From Lineus longissimus (Eukaryota; Nemertea; Pilidiophora; Heteronemertea; Lineidae), in NCBI RefSeq assembly GCF_910592395.1, contig NC_088317.1, positions 17,096,039 through 17,160,038 on the forward strand: 64,000 bases of DNA, in the 5' to 3' direction. The notes below the pieces were generated by a model, which worked only from the letters and a program-made list of their open reading frames with translations, was not told where the DNA came from and made no database searches. Of the stretch, positions 44,648 to 57,430 are shown in pieces; within the stretch, counting starts at the first letter, position 1; every line of letters begins with the position of its first letter. Position numbers and translations under genes: made by a program.

Positions 44648-45956
44648 GTAAGTTTACCTTCTTTGTGAGGAGATTATCTGCCTTTTGAAGGTAAGTGTTG
44701 TGAGACTTACCTTGATAGAGTTACTCTAGTTTCACCGTTATAAGACCGCTTCGATAATTGTTACGAAATTAGTACAAAGGCCAAGGACGAGACTCGTGCC
44801 CATCGGACAACTTGGTGTGACCCGATTGTCAATCTAGGCTGCACAAGTCTGCGATACATTTGAATACTTCGTCCTCCGTCGTTCGTAGCTCTCCGTAAGG
44901 CCGGGTTGCGAAACTCACCTATTGAACAAAGAACCTGAGCAACAATACACGGAACATCCCCAGCAAGAATTCGGAGCGAAAGTTCGCTTCCTACAAATTG
45001 CAATGTGTTAAGAAGTAGCTAGGTGTGAAGGTGAGAGGTAAGTTTCTTACAGGAAGAGCGCAGGTAGACACGGTAAGGTTTCACCCAAGGACGCGGAGGA
45101 TGAATTCGAGTAGTGGTACTTGTAGCACACGATCTAATCTGGCGTTTTAGGCTATCAGCAGTTTTCTGAAAGATTGTGTTGGTTGATGTGTATTAATTGA
45201 ATCTCACCAACATGAAAACACCAAGGGCCCTGAATTCAAAATGCTATTAACAAGTCACCGCATTCGAAACTTTGTCAGGCTCAGGAGAAGAGGCCAACAT
45301 TCCTTAGATTGTCAGTGCAGATAGCCTCTCTCTGCGCTGATATCGTTCTTGGCAAGCCTCTTCTAGATCTTCCCATGTCCAGCATCAACAATTCAGCAAA
45401 ATGAAGCAGCCCATAGCATTGTCCCGACGGGGGTGCAGAATTCATGTTAACGAGCTATTCTGCTCATCGCATCGCTCGTATCGCTGGTACGGGATTGCTC
45501 GTAGCTTGCAGATCAATTCAACCAAAGGCCGAGGTCAAGGTCGCCTTGTAGACAAAGATGGCGGTGATTTATAGCAGTCAACACGACGGATATCTTAAGC
45601 AAATGTGTTTTATGAGATGGTTTAGCATGCTGTGTCAGATACCTTTTATCTCGTACCATCTCGCTCTGTATTCCTAGAGGCACTAAGTAAGGTAAAACGG
45701 TAACCATGTTTGATGTTGACAATTTTACTCGAGCAGTGCTCCATCAGGACGATCTAAATTCATCATCGACGTTATCATCATCATTATCACCATGCATATC
45801 AACATTATAACTACCAACAGACTTGCTAAATAGTACGTTACCAAATGTAGCCTTTCATGGTGACCCTGTTTACATTGGCACTGCTTTATAAGGTCGATAT
45901 GCATGCTAAGACCTCGTTCACTGCCAAATTGGTGCAGGTTCCGCCTTGTCATCATT

Positions 45957-46014
45957 TAAAGGGAGACTATAGACAAAAGGGGGGCAGGTCATATTTAAGT
46001 TACACGAAGTCGCC
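45957..46014 (+). repeat. Dispersed repeat family R3, copy 3
   Basis: AAAGGGAGACTATAGACAAAAG, AGGTCATATTTAAGTTAC and ACGAAGTCGCC follow the family order. Confidence 0.5.
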
Positions 46015-46634
46015 AATATGTCTCTTTACTATCTCGTGCAGTGCATCAGCTATTTTTCACTTCTGCAAGGAAGAGTTTCATGTTTTTGTCGATGTAGTCA
46101 GCTGGCCACATTGCTGTATTGCATAGAATGAAAGTCCTCACAATGCATATCATTACTGCAATATCAGACCATTGCGTACCGTTAACACAGCTTGCACAAC
46201 GGTTTTCATCCGGAAAATCAATCAAGCTGATTAGTTTTTGTTTGAACTGTGTCCTGAGTTGCGTGGGACAGCGAATTCCAAATATTGGATGGCTATAGCG
46301 CGATATCTCTCCTCTCGTATATAGAGCTGTAACTATTTAGACGACGCCGATTCGATTACTCTTCCAAGGAGAGACTAGTCATTTGTTTATAGTGCACTAC
46401 ATGTATTTGACCATTCTGACCTTGACGTCGATATGACTAATTCAATTGCAATACGGCAATAAATAAAATATCAGACCTAACGATTAGTTAATAGGGCCAT
46501 GAAACCGATATGATCATGATAAATGGACGAAAAACCAGCGAGTAGAGTAGATCCGATTGCTGGTTAACTTACACTTCTGCGAGAAAATTGCACTCAACGC
46601 ATAAAAGCCTGAAATAGTTCGGGAAATTTGTTAG

Positions 46635-46761
46635 TGGTAAGTTTTCGCAAATCCCCGAGACGCCAACGCGAACGCCTATCCCATTGTTCGCCATCGTGAT
46701 CAGGAGCTGGAACGATGGGATAGGCGTTTGCGTTTGAGGTTTTGGGGGGTTGGCAAAAGCT
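46635..46761. repeat. Foldback (MITE-like) element F, copy 2
   Basis: The ends are inverted repeats (TAAGTTTTCGCAA at left, TTGGCAAAAGCTT at right). The arms hold CGAACGCCTATCCCATTGTT and its complement GATGGGATAGGCGTTTGCG around a centre with CGTGATCAGGAG. The whole 127 bp can fold into one long hairpin. No open frame is shared with other copies. Confidence 0.8.
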
Positions 46762-47717
46762 TTCTGCTATTTCGTTTCAAATGGCCCGTTTCTTGTCTTG
46801 CTTGGTTCGATTCTGGCAAAGAAGGTATTTTAAGACTCTTCAAGCTTCGCAATTCCAGTTGGATAATAACATTTTGTTCAACTGCTACATTCTCTGTGTG
46901 AAACCACCAAAACACGAGTGACATTTTTTCGTATATACATCGTACTTCGGGCGTTTGAATATGATAAAATCATTCGGTCGATCTAAATGTTCCACCCGGA
47001 CTCCAAACAGTATGTATCAACACGGACATTCTTTATAAGCCCCTGGTAACAAGTTGCCTACCTGAAAAGAATTCCCGACTCTTCATTTTGAAACTAGGCC
47101 TTATTTTTTACAAGTAGGTGCTAAATGTCTATTGGTGGCTATTCGAAAGATGAACGATTTGCCTTTCATGTTTTTGCCTTGATGTTCCCCGGGTGGCAAT
47201 TGTTAATTTTCAGTAGATGAAATAACATATTCAGTTCGTGTACACATATTTCACTGTTACATACATTGCTTCGACAAAATATCATGAATCATTATCTCAT
47301 GCTGATTTATGCTAATATATATACCTATGTCAATAACAATGACTTATGAATGAACAAAGAAACAGAAGTAATATCTAGGGCAACCCTCTATACCATGTAA
47401 TGTAAAAGTGAAACGCTGCCTCATCGCCCATCATGGGCAGATTATACGGTCGGCTCGGAATTATGGTCAATTCTTAAACGTCTTGGTTACAATGTAGCAC
47501 TTTATGACAGGAAAGTAAAAGGATGACACCTTTTCATGATCAACTGTATTTTGGTTCGGAGACCCGACTCAGGGTTTCGGCACTAACTGTGCCTTTATCG
47601 GGTATCAAGCGATGCACATGTATGAAGCAATGTCCATTTCGGTGGATGCAAAATATCAATGAAGCAGTCAAAACCACATTTCAGTGTTTCATTCAATGTG
47701 TGTTATAGAAACTGAGC

Positions 47718-47773
47718 TGCAAAAAAACAAAACAACAAAAAAACAAAAAAAACAAAAAAAAAACAAAAAAAAC
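47718..47773 (+). repeat. A-rich simple tract
   Basis: About 55 bases of A runs interrupted by single C, e.g. CAAAAAAAACAAAAAAAAAAC. Possibly the tail of a retroelement insertion, but no element body is recognised upstream. Confidence 0.85.
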
Positions 47774-48151
47774 ATGTTGTGATAACTCGGCTTCCCCGTC
47801 CCGTCGCACGATGCGAGCAGTATTGGTGAAAGTGCTGTTAATTCAATACTTATTAACCTCATGGATAACAAACAACCCCATGGGTAAAAAGCAATTAATT
47901 CTATCCATCCAGCTAATTATTTGGACAGGGAACTAATGATGAGATGAGGCATGAGCAAATGACTGATACAGGGTTGTTGTGGCTTTGTTAATGAAGCTAC
48001 TGCCCGGTGGAGGGCGCTAAATGGGCTAGGGATGTTGTAGCTCCCTGGTCGCATGGAAGTAACGCAAAGTTAATGCTGATGCCAAGTATGTGAGTTCACT
48101 TGTTTTGAACACCCAGGCCTACTCCTTTATTTATTCTCACTTTTTCAGAAA

Positions 48152-51100
48152 ATGACGGGCTTTAGCATACATTTGATGGTGTTGGTGGCTGCACTGGCAT
48201 ATATCAAGGGGCAGAAAATTCCCGTGGATGTTGGTGAGTAGTTTTGTGTACCGTTTTAAAGAACTCAACCCTTTCCTAGAATGAACCTTGCCAAGCCGAT
48301 ATGTGACCTATCCCCGCTATCGTACCCTGCAACTGTATGGGCTTGACCCAAAGGGACATTGCTTTGAGTTCACCCAGTTTCTGCAACCGTAATTTTCGTA
48401 GATTCAGCTAAATCACCAAGGCCGTCCCAAAAGGCCTCGTGGCAAGCACAGTGAGGCTGACATTATGTCCATCTTACCAACACCTCTGTTGGGCAATGAA
48501 CTGATGCGGTTAAGAGAGTTTGGACGAATAAATTTATACCAGGTATGAATATTTTGGTAATGGTAGGACATTTCACCTGATTTCGATGAAAGAACCTAAT
48601 ATGCAGGTTTTTTCCCGTGGTAATCACGTGTCGTCTTGTCACTTGCAGCTTACCTAGCAGACGATGCCAATGACGAATCCTTTGCCAGAAGTTTTATACC
48701 AAAATATTTCACCAATACTCTGAAATTAGTCCAATCTCAGGCAGATAGGGATAAGATTGAATTCGCCCTCACCGTGGTCAGGACGGACCAGACGATAGAC
48801 AGATCGACAAGTAAGTCAAGCTGGTAACCTCGTCCCAACAACTAGTTTCCACTGTTTACAAACTAACAGCGCTACACATACCGAGAGAAGAGCCGATTTC
48901 GTCATATTTTGTTACGGTTTAGCACTATATACCACTGTCTGCTTGTAGTTAGTCGGATTGTTCAAATTGGTTTCGTGTAGGAACATGAAACTGGCGTTGG
49001 TGAACATATAACCGGTCACAGCAATTCGGATGTACAATTTCGTTTTAAAATTCTTGTTTCAGTCCTTTTTTGGTTTAGAATCAAGACATTACAAGCGAAT
49101 TTTATTTATTCAAGGTCAGCAGATGCATTTTTACCATGATAAAAATCCATTTTTGCCCTAGGCTGTTAGCTTTTATTACCATCAAAATTCCGGGGAATAA
49201 TGGTCCACCAAAGATTCACCAAAGACGATTAAATTCATTGAAGGAGTCTGCTTTCACATTTTGATTTCAGTTAATGAACTTGATAAAAAAGTGGCGCTCT
49301 ACATGGGAGACTATGACGACAGCTTTGCACAGACCGGATATCTCCGCAAGGGTAGCGCCCCCTATGTCATAACAGGAAGAAGTGGTTTCTTAAATTTCAT
49401 GGCACGAGATTTTAAAAGCAGCGACGGCGGACCAGTCACGCCAGCTTGTAACAGAACTGCGAGTAATGACGTCATTAGTTTCTTCCCACCGCGGACTGCC
49501 CTGACTCACCTGCTTCTACAGGGTTGCCCGAACTACTTCCGGCGGATCGCACTGATTGGGAGGAATGCTTGTGAGTAGGTTGCTTTCTTGGAGGGGCGCA
49601 GGGAGAATGGGGGCCATGATGAAAATACATATAATTGCGTTGGCATTTAAGTTAGATAACACAAACGTAGGAAACCCATTCGATTTTTTAATACCTTTGG
49701 CCAAATATATTTCCGAAGCTTATGAATCGAGGCAGGTATGAGGATTCGGTTTTAGTGTCCTCGTTATAATTTTTTTTTTGTAGTGAATTATATACTTTCT
49801 AATGTTTGTCTCTTATCAAAATCGCTGTACACATCTATTGATTTGTATACAAACCTCTAAGTATACGTTTTGAATCAATCTTATCGGTATCTCATCATCC
49901 TCTCGAAGTAAACTCAGCTGTAGTGCAGGTATTCTCGAGGGTCCGTATTACATTGGATTTTAAGTTTTAATTAGATGACCTCGAAATTCGCAAATTTGTC
50001 ACTGGTAGGATTAGCAAGATGGCGCCCAATCTCTTGATATTAGGAGCACCATTGTCATTGTCCGCCCTTCTTTTAATATTGCAGATCAGATCAACTTAGT
50101 TTTAGAAAGTATGCACGCGTTTAGTAGTTCGTGTTACGATCTCAGTACTTTTATTATCGACAATAATTGGACGAAAGACATGGGGATGAAGGTCTTGCGG
50201 AACGCTCTAAAACTCAAGCCAGATGCGATTGCCATCTATTCCTTTGAGATGGATTATGCCGTCAAGGTCTTAGAGATGGTGAGTGTTGGTCCGAGTCGCC
50301 GAAGGACTTGTTTCTTGTCGTGCGACGCATTTTGTGAGTTGAGGCTGACGGGTCCAGTATCCTCTCCCAAGTAATGCATAAGTCGAGCACTCGGGAAGTT
50401 GAGATTCGCGTTTGGGTCTCGACTGAATCATAACGACTTACGCCAGTGCACAACCGAAGGTTAGGCCATTCTCTGCAGCCACCACATTGCACACTTCGAT
50501 TGAAAGTAGTTATTGTCAAGCTATCGCCTTTGCAAGTATCCGAATATCTTTGACTCAACCGTCTTTTGCGTGTCTTCACGAGGTGCTGGTAAAACGCCTC
50601 TTTCTCAAATTGGATGAAGGATCTTCAGCCAAGCAACAGCGCATGCTCACTCTCCTGTCAGACGAAGTGATTTTTAAGCAACATTTCAGGCAACATCTAC
50701 TCGTTTTGCATCCCAATGTGCACTGGCAACCTCATAAAAACGTTACCATTCCATGTACATAAGCTAGTGCATCATAACCAAAACCTTGCATGATGTCGTC
50801 AAGATGGCTCTCCATGGTTTCGAACAAGAGTTCGCACTTAGCTATCCAACATTCTTCTTTACAGGCGAAGGAGGCTAACATGCTGACGTATCAACACTCT
50901 TGGTTTTTGCTGCATCCGGTAGGTACACAGGCCCGTAGCTAGTTTCTTGGTCGGTGGGCCTATGACGCAAACTATGAATGAAAGACTCGCAGGTTGCAAC
51001 CAGTTGCTTGGAACATCCTTGGTCACATGTGAAAGATCACTGACATAGTGATTCGAGCGCCAAGTGCATGATCCATAGGTCGAGGGTTCGACTCTCAGAA

Positions 51101-54100
51101 GGATTACTAGGTCCTTGGAGAAGGCAATCAACCCTACTTGGTTGTTATCACCAAGGCGATTTTAGACGACTGAAATCAGTTGGATTTAGCACTTACTCTA
51201 AAAGTCCCGTCTTTTCCCCTTTCTTTCAGGATATTGAGGGAATACCACTTGAAATGCACAACCTTTTCAAAAGCAGCTACGCCAACGTCACGGGATTTCA
51301 GTTGATATCACGTGATAACTTTAGGCGATTCGGTCTGGAACCACCACGTGACCACATCATCAAACACGCCGGAATTCTTGACGTCATGATCAAGTTATCT
51401 AGTTCAATCCGTGACAACTTGGCGGCGGGCAAAAGTGGGCGAGTGACGTCAAAGATTTTCCTGGACTGGGTCAAAGGGTTGAGTTGGCAGGTAGGGCCTA
51501 AGTATGGCAAGCATGTCTATAGTAGAATGCACTTTGTCACAGTAACTGTAGCCCGTTTCGTTTATTCGTCATCAGCGCAAAGCCTGGAACTCTACGACAG
51601 AACCATTTCTCCCAGTCGAAACATTGCAATATCGCATTGTATGAACGAGGTTTATTTTCGAGGTTCTTCTAAAACGTAAGGTCCTTTACAGATGACACAC
51701 TTCTATCCTAAGCGCATATACGTATTTCAATATATTCCAGGGCTACGAGGATACCATAGGGTTCTTCACTGATCGAGTCGAACCCAACGGCTTCCAAAGC
51801 GCCTTCTGTCGTCTGTCATACAAGATAACATACTATGCATATGAAGGCGGAAAAATGCATATGGTGAGCACAAGTAATGCAGTTTTACATAATTGGTATT
51901 GTAACGCTGAGTGCAGCCTTGGTATTCCTAGACCTCGTTTTACCGTCAACAAGACCATCGAGCTTTGAAAGCGATTATGATTGGTAGAACGCTGTCCTAC
52001 CTCATCCACTGTGTACACTCTAGCGTTGCGTAGAATAATCAAAAGGCCGTGTCTATTTGGCAAGCCGCTCGCCGAACAGGCATCTTTTTTTGTCCTGTTT
52101 GGAGAGCCGCTTGCCAAACAGCACTAAAAAGCCACCCTGTTCGGCCAGCCGGGCTTGCCAAACAGGTAAAAAATCGACCCTGTTTGGCGAGCTGGAGACT
52201 TTACTTTAATATTAATGAGTTCGGCTCTCCATTCAGGACAAGAAAAAGTCGCTGTTTGGTAAGCCGGGCTTGCCAAGTAGTCACTTCCATCTTTTAATTA
52301 CCAAATAGAATGCTCGTAGGGGTCGAACGTACTTTTCGTCTGGCGTGACAGCAGCGAGAGAACGCCCATGGAATCGGCCTTTTAACTCGTGGTTACAGCC
52401 CAAGCGGAAATACAACTGGATAACATTTTTCTTCTTCCTCTGTTCCTATAGATCCGCGACGAAGTGGATGACGACTACTTCAGGGTGCCGAGCAAACCGA
52501 AAAAAGAAGACCTTCAAAATCGGATATCCAAGCAGTACCAAATAGCCGGCTCTAGATTCAAACGGCAAGCGAACCCGCGGATCGACATAGTCCCGAGTAA
52601 CCTGACTGACCAGCCACCGCTGCCCTACAGGTACTGGAGGAAAGAGACACCAGCGAAAATGCCGATCTTCTACAAGAACAACATTAGGGCCGTGGCGATC
52701 GTGGTACGGGTTTTGGTCTTCTGCCAAAAGCATGGTCGGAAAGTCTCATGATTCATGATCGAAGATAGGGCGCTGAATCGTAATCGATAACACATTAAAG
52801 AGTTCACTATCCTCTTATAAAGCACATAATGAGCTGTGAAAATTACCTCTCTACTTGCTGTCCCTTTAAAACTGTGCCTAGTTGAGCCCAACATATCCAC
52901 GTTCTTGTGCCTCTCGGCCTATCACCTGAACGCGAGATGTCCAAGCAACCAACCTGGTGAAAACGATCTATTCATACGGGTGTGGATCCTCATCCGCAAT
53001 CCGATGTCCAGTTCGCTAAGAAACCATTTCAGTCAAGAAATCGCCATTTCAACCAAGATGTTGCCTTGAAGTCCACGGTAAATCCTCGGAGTTCTCGGTA
53101 TATCTTTAACGAAATGGCCGGGCCGTTTCCTGACTGAAGGACTCTTCACTACACAAAAAATGGCACTCAGTTTTTCGTGATTTCGCACAGAATCCCAACA
53201 ATTCAACAACACGTCTTTCATGTGAAACGTCGAAGTCTGAAGTTACCTTTTGACTTTGTCAACATTGGACAAGGCAACATCAAGAACGAGGGATATGAAG
53301 CGAAACATGCCCTGGCAAATTGTGTTTGCTTTTTTAAAACATAGTCAATAACATAGTCATTTAAATGTTAATTCTCATTTTTAGACGCCCCCAATGGTAA
53401 TGGAAGTCGACGACGAAAACGGAAAGGTAGCGGAAGGCAAATACAAGGGGATGATGGTAGACTATTTGAAACACTACAGCAAAGAACTTAACGTTACTTA
53501 TAGCATTAACACTGTAGTGGGGAACCGCAGAGATCTCTACCTTGCGCTTGACTCAGGGGTACGTAGAACCACGGTTGTATACACCATTGGTAGAATCAAA
53601 CGTTACTTTGAAGCGTCACTGGGAACCTGCAGAGGTGTCCACCTTGTGCAAGAGGGTATGCTTATGAGATTGCATCAGTAAGAAGAGGCGACGCCACCAT
53701 TCATTCGCTTTTAACGCGTTTTCTAATAGACGCTAATCACTCTCCTCGAACTGTAGGTCTTTAGTCAGCCAACATACCACCAAACTACTTCCGCTTCCGT
53801 CCCGGGCTTGGGAGAACGTGAAGGTAGTGGTTTCTATATGGCCACTTGGCAGGCCCGCTGGGATCGATTGCGACCAGCGAGCTCGAATACCAACGGTAGA
53901 TCCATGACATCGAATGGTTATGGGCCTGGGAGCACGGGGCTTAGCTCCTGACTTCATCCTGCCGGATGTCGCTCTCGGGCCGAAGCTGCCGCCAAAATAG
54001 TACTCGCTGGAGGGACGTGATCGGAGTAAATAAGAGGGAGGGATTCCTTTTTTCAGGAATTTGACGTAGGAATCGGCTCCCTCGGCATGAGCGGTATCCG

Positions 54101-56554
54101 TTACAAGCAGACAGACTACACAGACACGGTCAGGCTTGGCAGGATCGCCCTCCTTGTTAAGAAGGCTGAAGTGAAGTCGTCCCCCTGGCAGTTCTTGCAA
54201 CCCTTTACGTGGGCCGTGTGGGTCAGCTTAGGCGTGGTTTTTATTGGTGAGTTTGAGACATTTGAGATAGTAAGTACTGTGGGGTTCCTTCCCGGGATCA
54301 ACTACAGTCAAAACACTTTCAGACAGACACTGGTATCTTGATCTCTTCCGTACGAACATCATCGCTTAATACAGGTTGTTTATCTTGCTTTATCACTGCG
54401 TGTTTGTCAAGTCGTCTTTTTTCATGACCTTTTTTGTCAATTGCCTATTTTCGTAAGTTTCCTTTTCACTTTCAGTGACGAGTATATTACTGACCCTGAT
54501 GGACATTCTTGATTGGACTGATGAGAGCTTCCCAGTGAGGGACAGTTTCTACTACACGGCTGGATTACTCTGTGCTGGGTCTACAGACACTACCCCGGCA
54601 ACAGGTAGGGGAAAGACTTAAGAAAGATTGGAAATGACATAACTTCGCTTTCTCCCCGGTGACAATGGGAGCGAGTGTACATTCATTCGACATTTCAATA
54701 CATTAATCCCTTCATAATGACCGGCCATATATTTATATTCCTTGAAAACACGACAGCTTTCCTGGTCAGGTACCTTGGTTGTACTTGGGTAGGGTAAATC
54801 CACCTTGGTGCATTACGTCTATTTGCTCAATCGGGTTAAGGTATATCGACCTCCATGGAAGCTGTTTCATTGGGTTGATGTTTACAAGTTTTGCCCTGGT
54901 AACCCTTTGATGATAAGACAGTATAGAACAATGGGAATTTAGGCCTAGGTGCAAGTGGGCTGTTTCAAGACAACAGACCGTGTATTGGGCTAGACGTGAG
55001 TTCTTTTAACTGCGAGGCAAAGGGCAAGTCACGTAATGTGAATTCTTATCGCTCTTCAGTGCCGAGCCGCCTCATGATCTGTTGCCTCATGTTCTTCGCA
55101 ATCGTGGTGTCCAACAGCTACACCGCGAACATGACTGCATTCCTTACCATGAGGAAGAGCGAGGACCTGCCACAGACCCTGCAGGCGCTTGCCGCCCAGA
55201 CTGCAATCAACTACTCTTATGTAAAGGTTAGAAATTGCTTTATTTTCGCCCTGGAGGCACATTGTCATTGAGACTAACATTTACATTGAGTGGGGCGCGA
55301 TGGGGTACTGATTAAGGTGTCCGACGCCATCCATGGATCGCGTTTTCAAACCATGGCATAGTCCAGTTGCCATTTCGTCTTTCACAGGTCTATCTCAGTA
55401 GTGCAGCGCTGTATGAGCACAACATTGATACGCAGATCATTCGTGGCAGTTGTGGTTAAATACTTTTAGATAAAACTTGGTCAGTGAAAAGCGCAATACT
55501 CTAAAATGTGGTTCATGAATTGATGTGGCATTGTCATTACATAGCGAGGAACTTAAGCTTACTCCTGTCTTCTCTACTCTGACCGTGGTGATCCCTTTTC
55601 CTTCAGATATTGGCCGGAACAAAAGCAGAAAATCACCCAATCTCAAGCCATAACTCGATTTTTATTGCTATGTTTTTACTTTACAGGACAGTGAAATCTA
55701 CAGGATCTTCACTGACAATGAAAACGACCCCTACGGGGCTATCGTGAACAGAAGGAAGACCAAAGGCATCAAGCTCTTCGGAGACATCAATGAAGGTATC
55801 GCCGCAGTTAAGACAAAAAAGGAGGGGAACATTGGAAACACCATTCTGATCACCGAGGAGTACACCGCAAAGTATTTTGAGGCTCAGAACTGTGATTTGG
55901 AAGTTGTCCTCCAGCCATCTGAGCCTATTTATTATACGATTATGTTGCCGTTTGGCGCCACCTATCGGGAGAATCTGAATGAAGCTATATTGGCTGTCAG
56001 GGAGGGTTACAAGGATTTCGATACGGTTGAAGAGTAAGTGACATGATTGAAATTTTAAATCGTGTTTGAAAGTAAACTGTGAATATGAAAATTGAAATTG
56101 AGAAGCTTATGCAATTGAAATCATAAATTAAAAGAGACTGTTGTCATTGGCATTTGCCATATAAAGAAAGTTTCACGAATTTCCAAAATAAAGAAACGCG
56201 ACAATTTGGCACTGTGCAGTTAATTGAATTCTTTATCGTGATTTTTTATGATGATCATTATGTATTTTTTGCAGCTATTACACGACCGTCGAATGTCCCA
56301 TGGGCGACAACGTGGCGGATAATTCGAAGACGAGGCGACTGAAGTGGGAGGAGATGGTTGGTGTGTTCTACGTGCTGCTGATGGGTGCTGGCCTTGCCAT
56401 AATCGTGGGCATCGTCGGCGAAGTGTACATCAGGGTCATACTGAAGAAAGAAAGGAAAAGATACCCGTGGAGGGACTTTAAAAACGAATGCAAGAGTAGG
56501 ATTCAGTCTATAAGGAATATCTTCCCGTGGGCTAGTTCTAGTTCTAAAAAATAG
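48152..56554 (+). CDS. Ionotropic glutamate receptor subunit
   Basis: Exons: 48152-48233, 48649-48810, 49271-49570, 50085-50278, 50865-50918, 51230-51490, 51741-51863, 52452-52703, 53385-53558, 54057-54246, 54476-54604, 55060-55226, 55687-56033, 56275-56554. All phases fit and give 904 aa, the usual size. Signal peptide ~1-20; amino-terminal Venus-flytrap domain ~25-460; ligand-binding S1 ~468-575 and S2 ~670-812; TM1 ~584-606; pore loop ~622-638; TM3 with SYTANMTAFLT (660-670); TM4 ~839-860. R549 aligns with the Arg that binds the ligand alpha-carboxylate and E753 with the acidic residue that binds its amino group, so an amino-acid ligand is likely; the PLT motif before R549 is changed to SLG. 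C630 lies at the Q/R/N position of the pore, where Gln, Arg or Asn is usual. Likely a neuronal plasma-membrane cation channel; subfamily not assigned. Confidence 0.93.
52053..52279 (+). repeat. 42-bp tandem repeat of palindromic CTGTTTGG...CCAAACAG units
   Basis: Five CTGTTTGG-type starts at 52053, 52095, 52137, 52180 and 52252 (spacing 42, 42, 43, 72). Most units contain a palindrome built from CTGTTTGGC-AGCCGG-CTTGCCAAACAG. It lies in the intron of the glutamate receptor gene before exon 52452-52703. The fourth unit is truncated on its right arm. Confidence 0.8.
54476..54604 (+). CDS. Pore-loop exon of the glutamate receptor
   Basis: Acceptor TTTTCACTTTCAG, donor GTAGGG, phase 1 on both sides. 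Encodes the end of TM1 and the re-entrant pore (SFYYTAGLLCAGSTDTTP). Aligned on the following SYTAN segment and on the FYY start, the apex residue that sets calcium permeability and polyamine block is Cys630; the next residues are Ala and Gly. Confidence 0.9.
54833..55027 (+). repeat. Dispersed repeat family R1, copy 6
   Basis: TATCGACCTCCATGGAAGCTG, TTTTGCCCTGGTAACCC, GATAAGACAGTATAG, AGGCCTAGGTGCAAGTGGGC and TTCTTTTAACTGCGAGG. It ends only some 30 nt before the acceptor of exon 55060-55226 of the glutamate receptor. Confidence 0.75.
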
Positions 56555-56786
56555 GTCTTTGAGATATTGTAGGATAATTGCTATGTCATTAGGTAACGAT
56601 GATGATTAACATAACATAACATAACATGACATACTGGTGCGTGTGTGTGGATTGACCCTTCAATCATAATACATGTAGTTACCTTATAAACACTCGGAAA
56701 AATCCGTTGAAAGATATTTTTCATATTTTGACACTTCGGTGATCGACGGAAAACGTGGAATCTCCATATTTTTTCGAAACTTGCTG

Positions 56787-57430
56787 ACGTTGCGCAATAT
56801 TGTATCGCGACATCGTGAGAAGATTGTGCGTACACCACCATTTGATAGGAATTATCGTCATGACGTAATATTATGCTACCAAATGTTCTTGGCCAATAGC
56901 GTAACTCGATTCACATCATGTGATTTCAAGTCATCACATCGTATCGGATCCAAAAAAGCAATAACGGATCCAAAAAAATGTCGTAACGGATCCTAAAAGG
57001 TTTTAATCCAATCAAAATGAAGTTTACAAATGATCTTGGATGGTCGTCGGTAGTTACGTTTAAGAAACAAATTTGCCATCAATTCAAAAGCAAGATGGCT
57101 GCCACTTCAAGATTTGCAAATTTTACTGAGCAAGAACTTCAGGAATTGATTAGTGAAAAGGATGCCAAAAACGCCAAAAGGGCAACGAATTGTTTCATTA
57201 TTTTCCTTTGGATTGATTTCTTTGCCAAGACATTTGGTTGCATAATATAGCAAATAGTGGATGTTTGGGAGTCCGATATGGAATTTTGATGGACGAAGAA
57301 ATGTCATGGCAAGCCTCGTCCGCCATGACATTTCTTCGTCCATCAAAATTCCATATCGGACTCCCAAACATCCACTATTTGTATAATGGCGATATAACAT
57401 ACAAAGTGGCGATACAATATCGTGCAACGT
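56787..57430. repeat. Possible larger inverted-repeat element around the 57.3-kb hairpin
   Basis: ACGTTGCGCAATATTGTATC at 56787 recurs, inverted with two mismatches over 22 nt, at 57409-57430. The two segments bracket the GGATCC-containing triple repeat and the long hairpin, so they could be terminal inverted repeats of a roughly 640-bp non-autonomous element. No clear target duplication was seen. Confidence 0.4.
57252..57380. repeat. Perfect 59-bp inverted repeat with 11-nt loop
   Basis: Arms 57252-57310 and 57322-57380 are exactly complementary over all 59 positions, separated by 11 nt. A transcript of either strand would form a perfect duplex hairpin of siRNA-precursor size. The lack of any mismatch suggests very recent origin or gene conversion between the arms. 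An artefact of assembly (foldback read) should also be considered. Confidence 0.97.

Larger units (their letters stand above)
41317..48151. other. Repeat-rich intergenic region
   Basis: Between the oxidase (leftward) and the glutamate receptor (rightward). Holds a foldback hairpin at 41.5 kb, two TATATAGCGC-type repeats, R1, R3 and F copies, an A-rich tract and one orphan exon candidate at 44.5 kb. 5'-UTR exons of both flanking genes should lie here but were not located. Confidence 0.5.

Noticed and set aside
44919-44990. 72-nt minus-strand segment with acceptor and GTGAGT donor
   Set aside because: The frame SELSLRILAGDVPC looks plausible and phases are symmetric, but no neighbouring exon fits and the acceptor has a poor pyrimidine tract.
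55388-55460. Possible extra exon of the glutamate receptor after TTTCACAG
   Set aside because: The frame VYLSSAALYEHN runs into a stop without a usable donor, and exons 55060-55226 and 55687-56033 join directly in phase with the expected S2 sequence.
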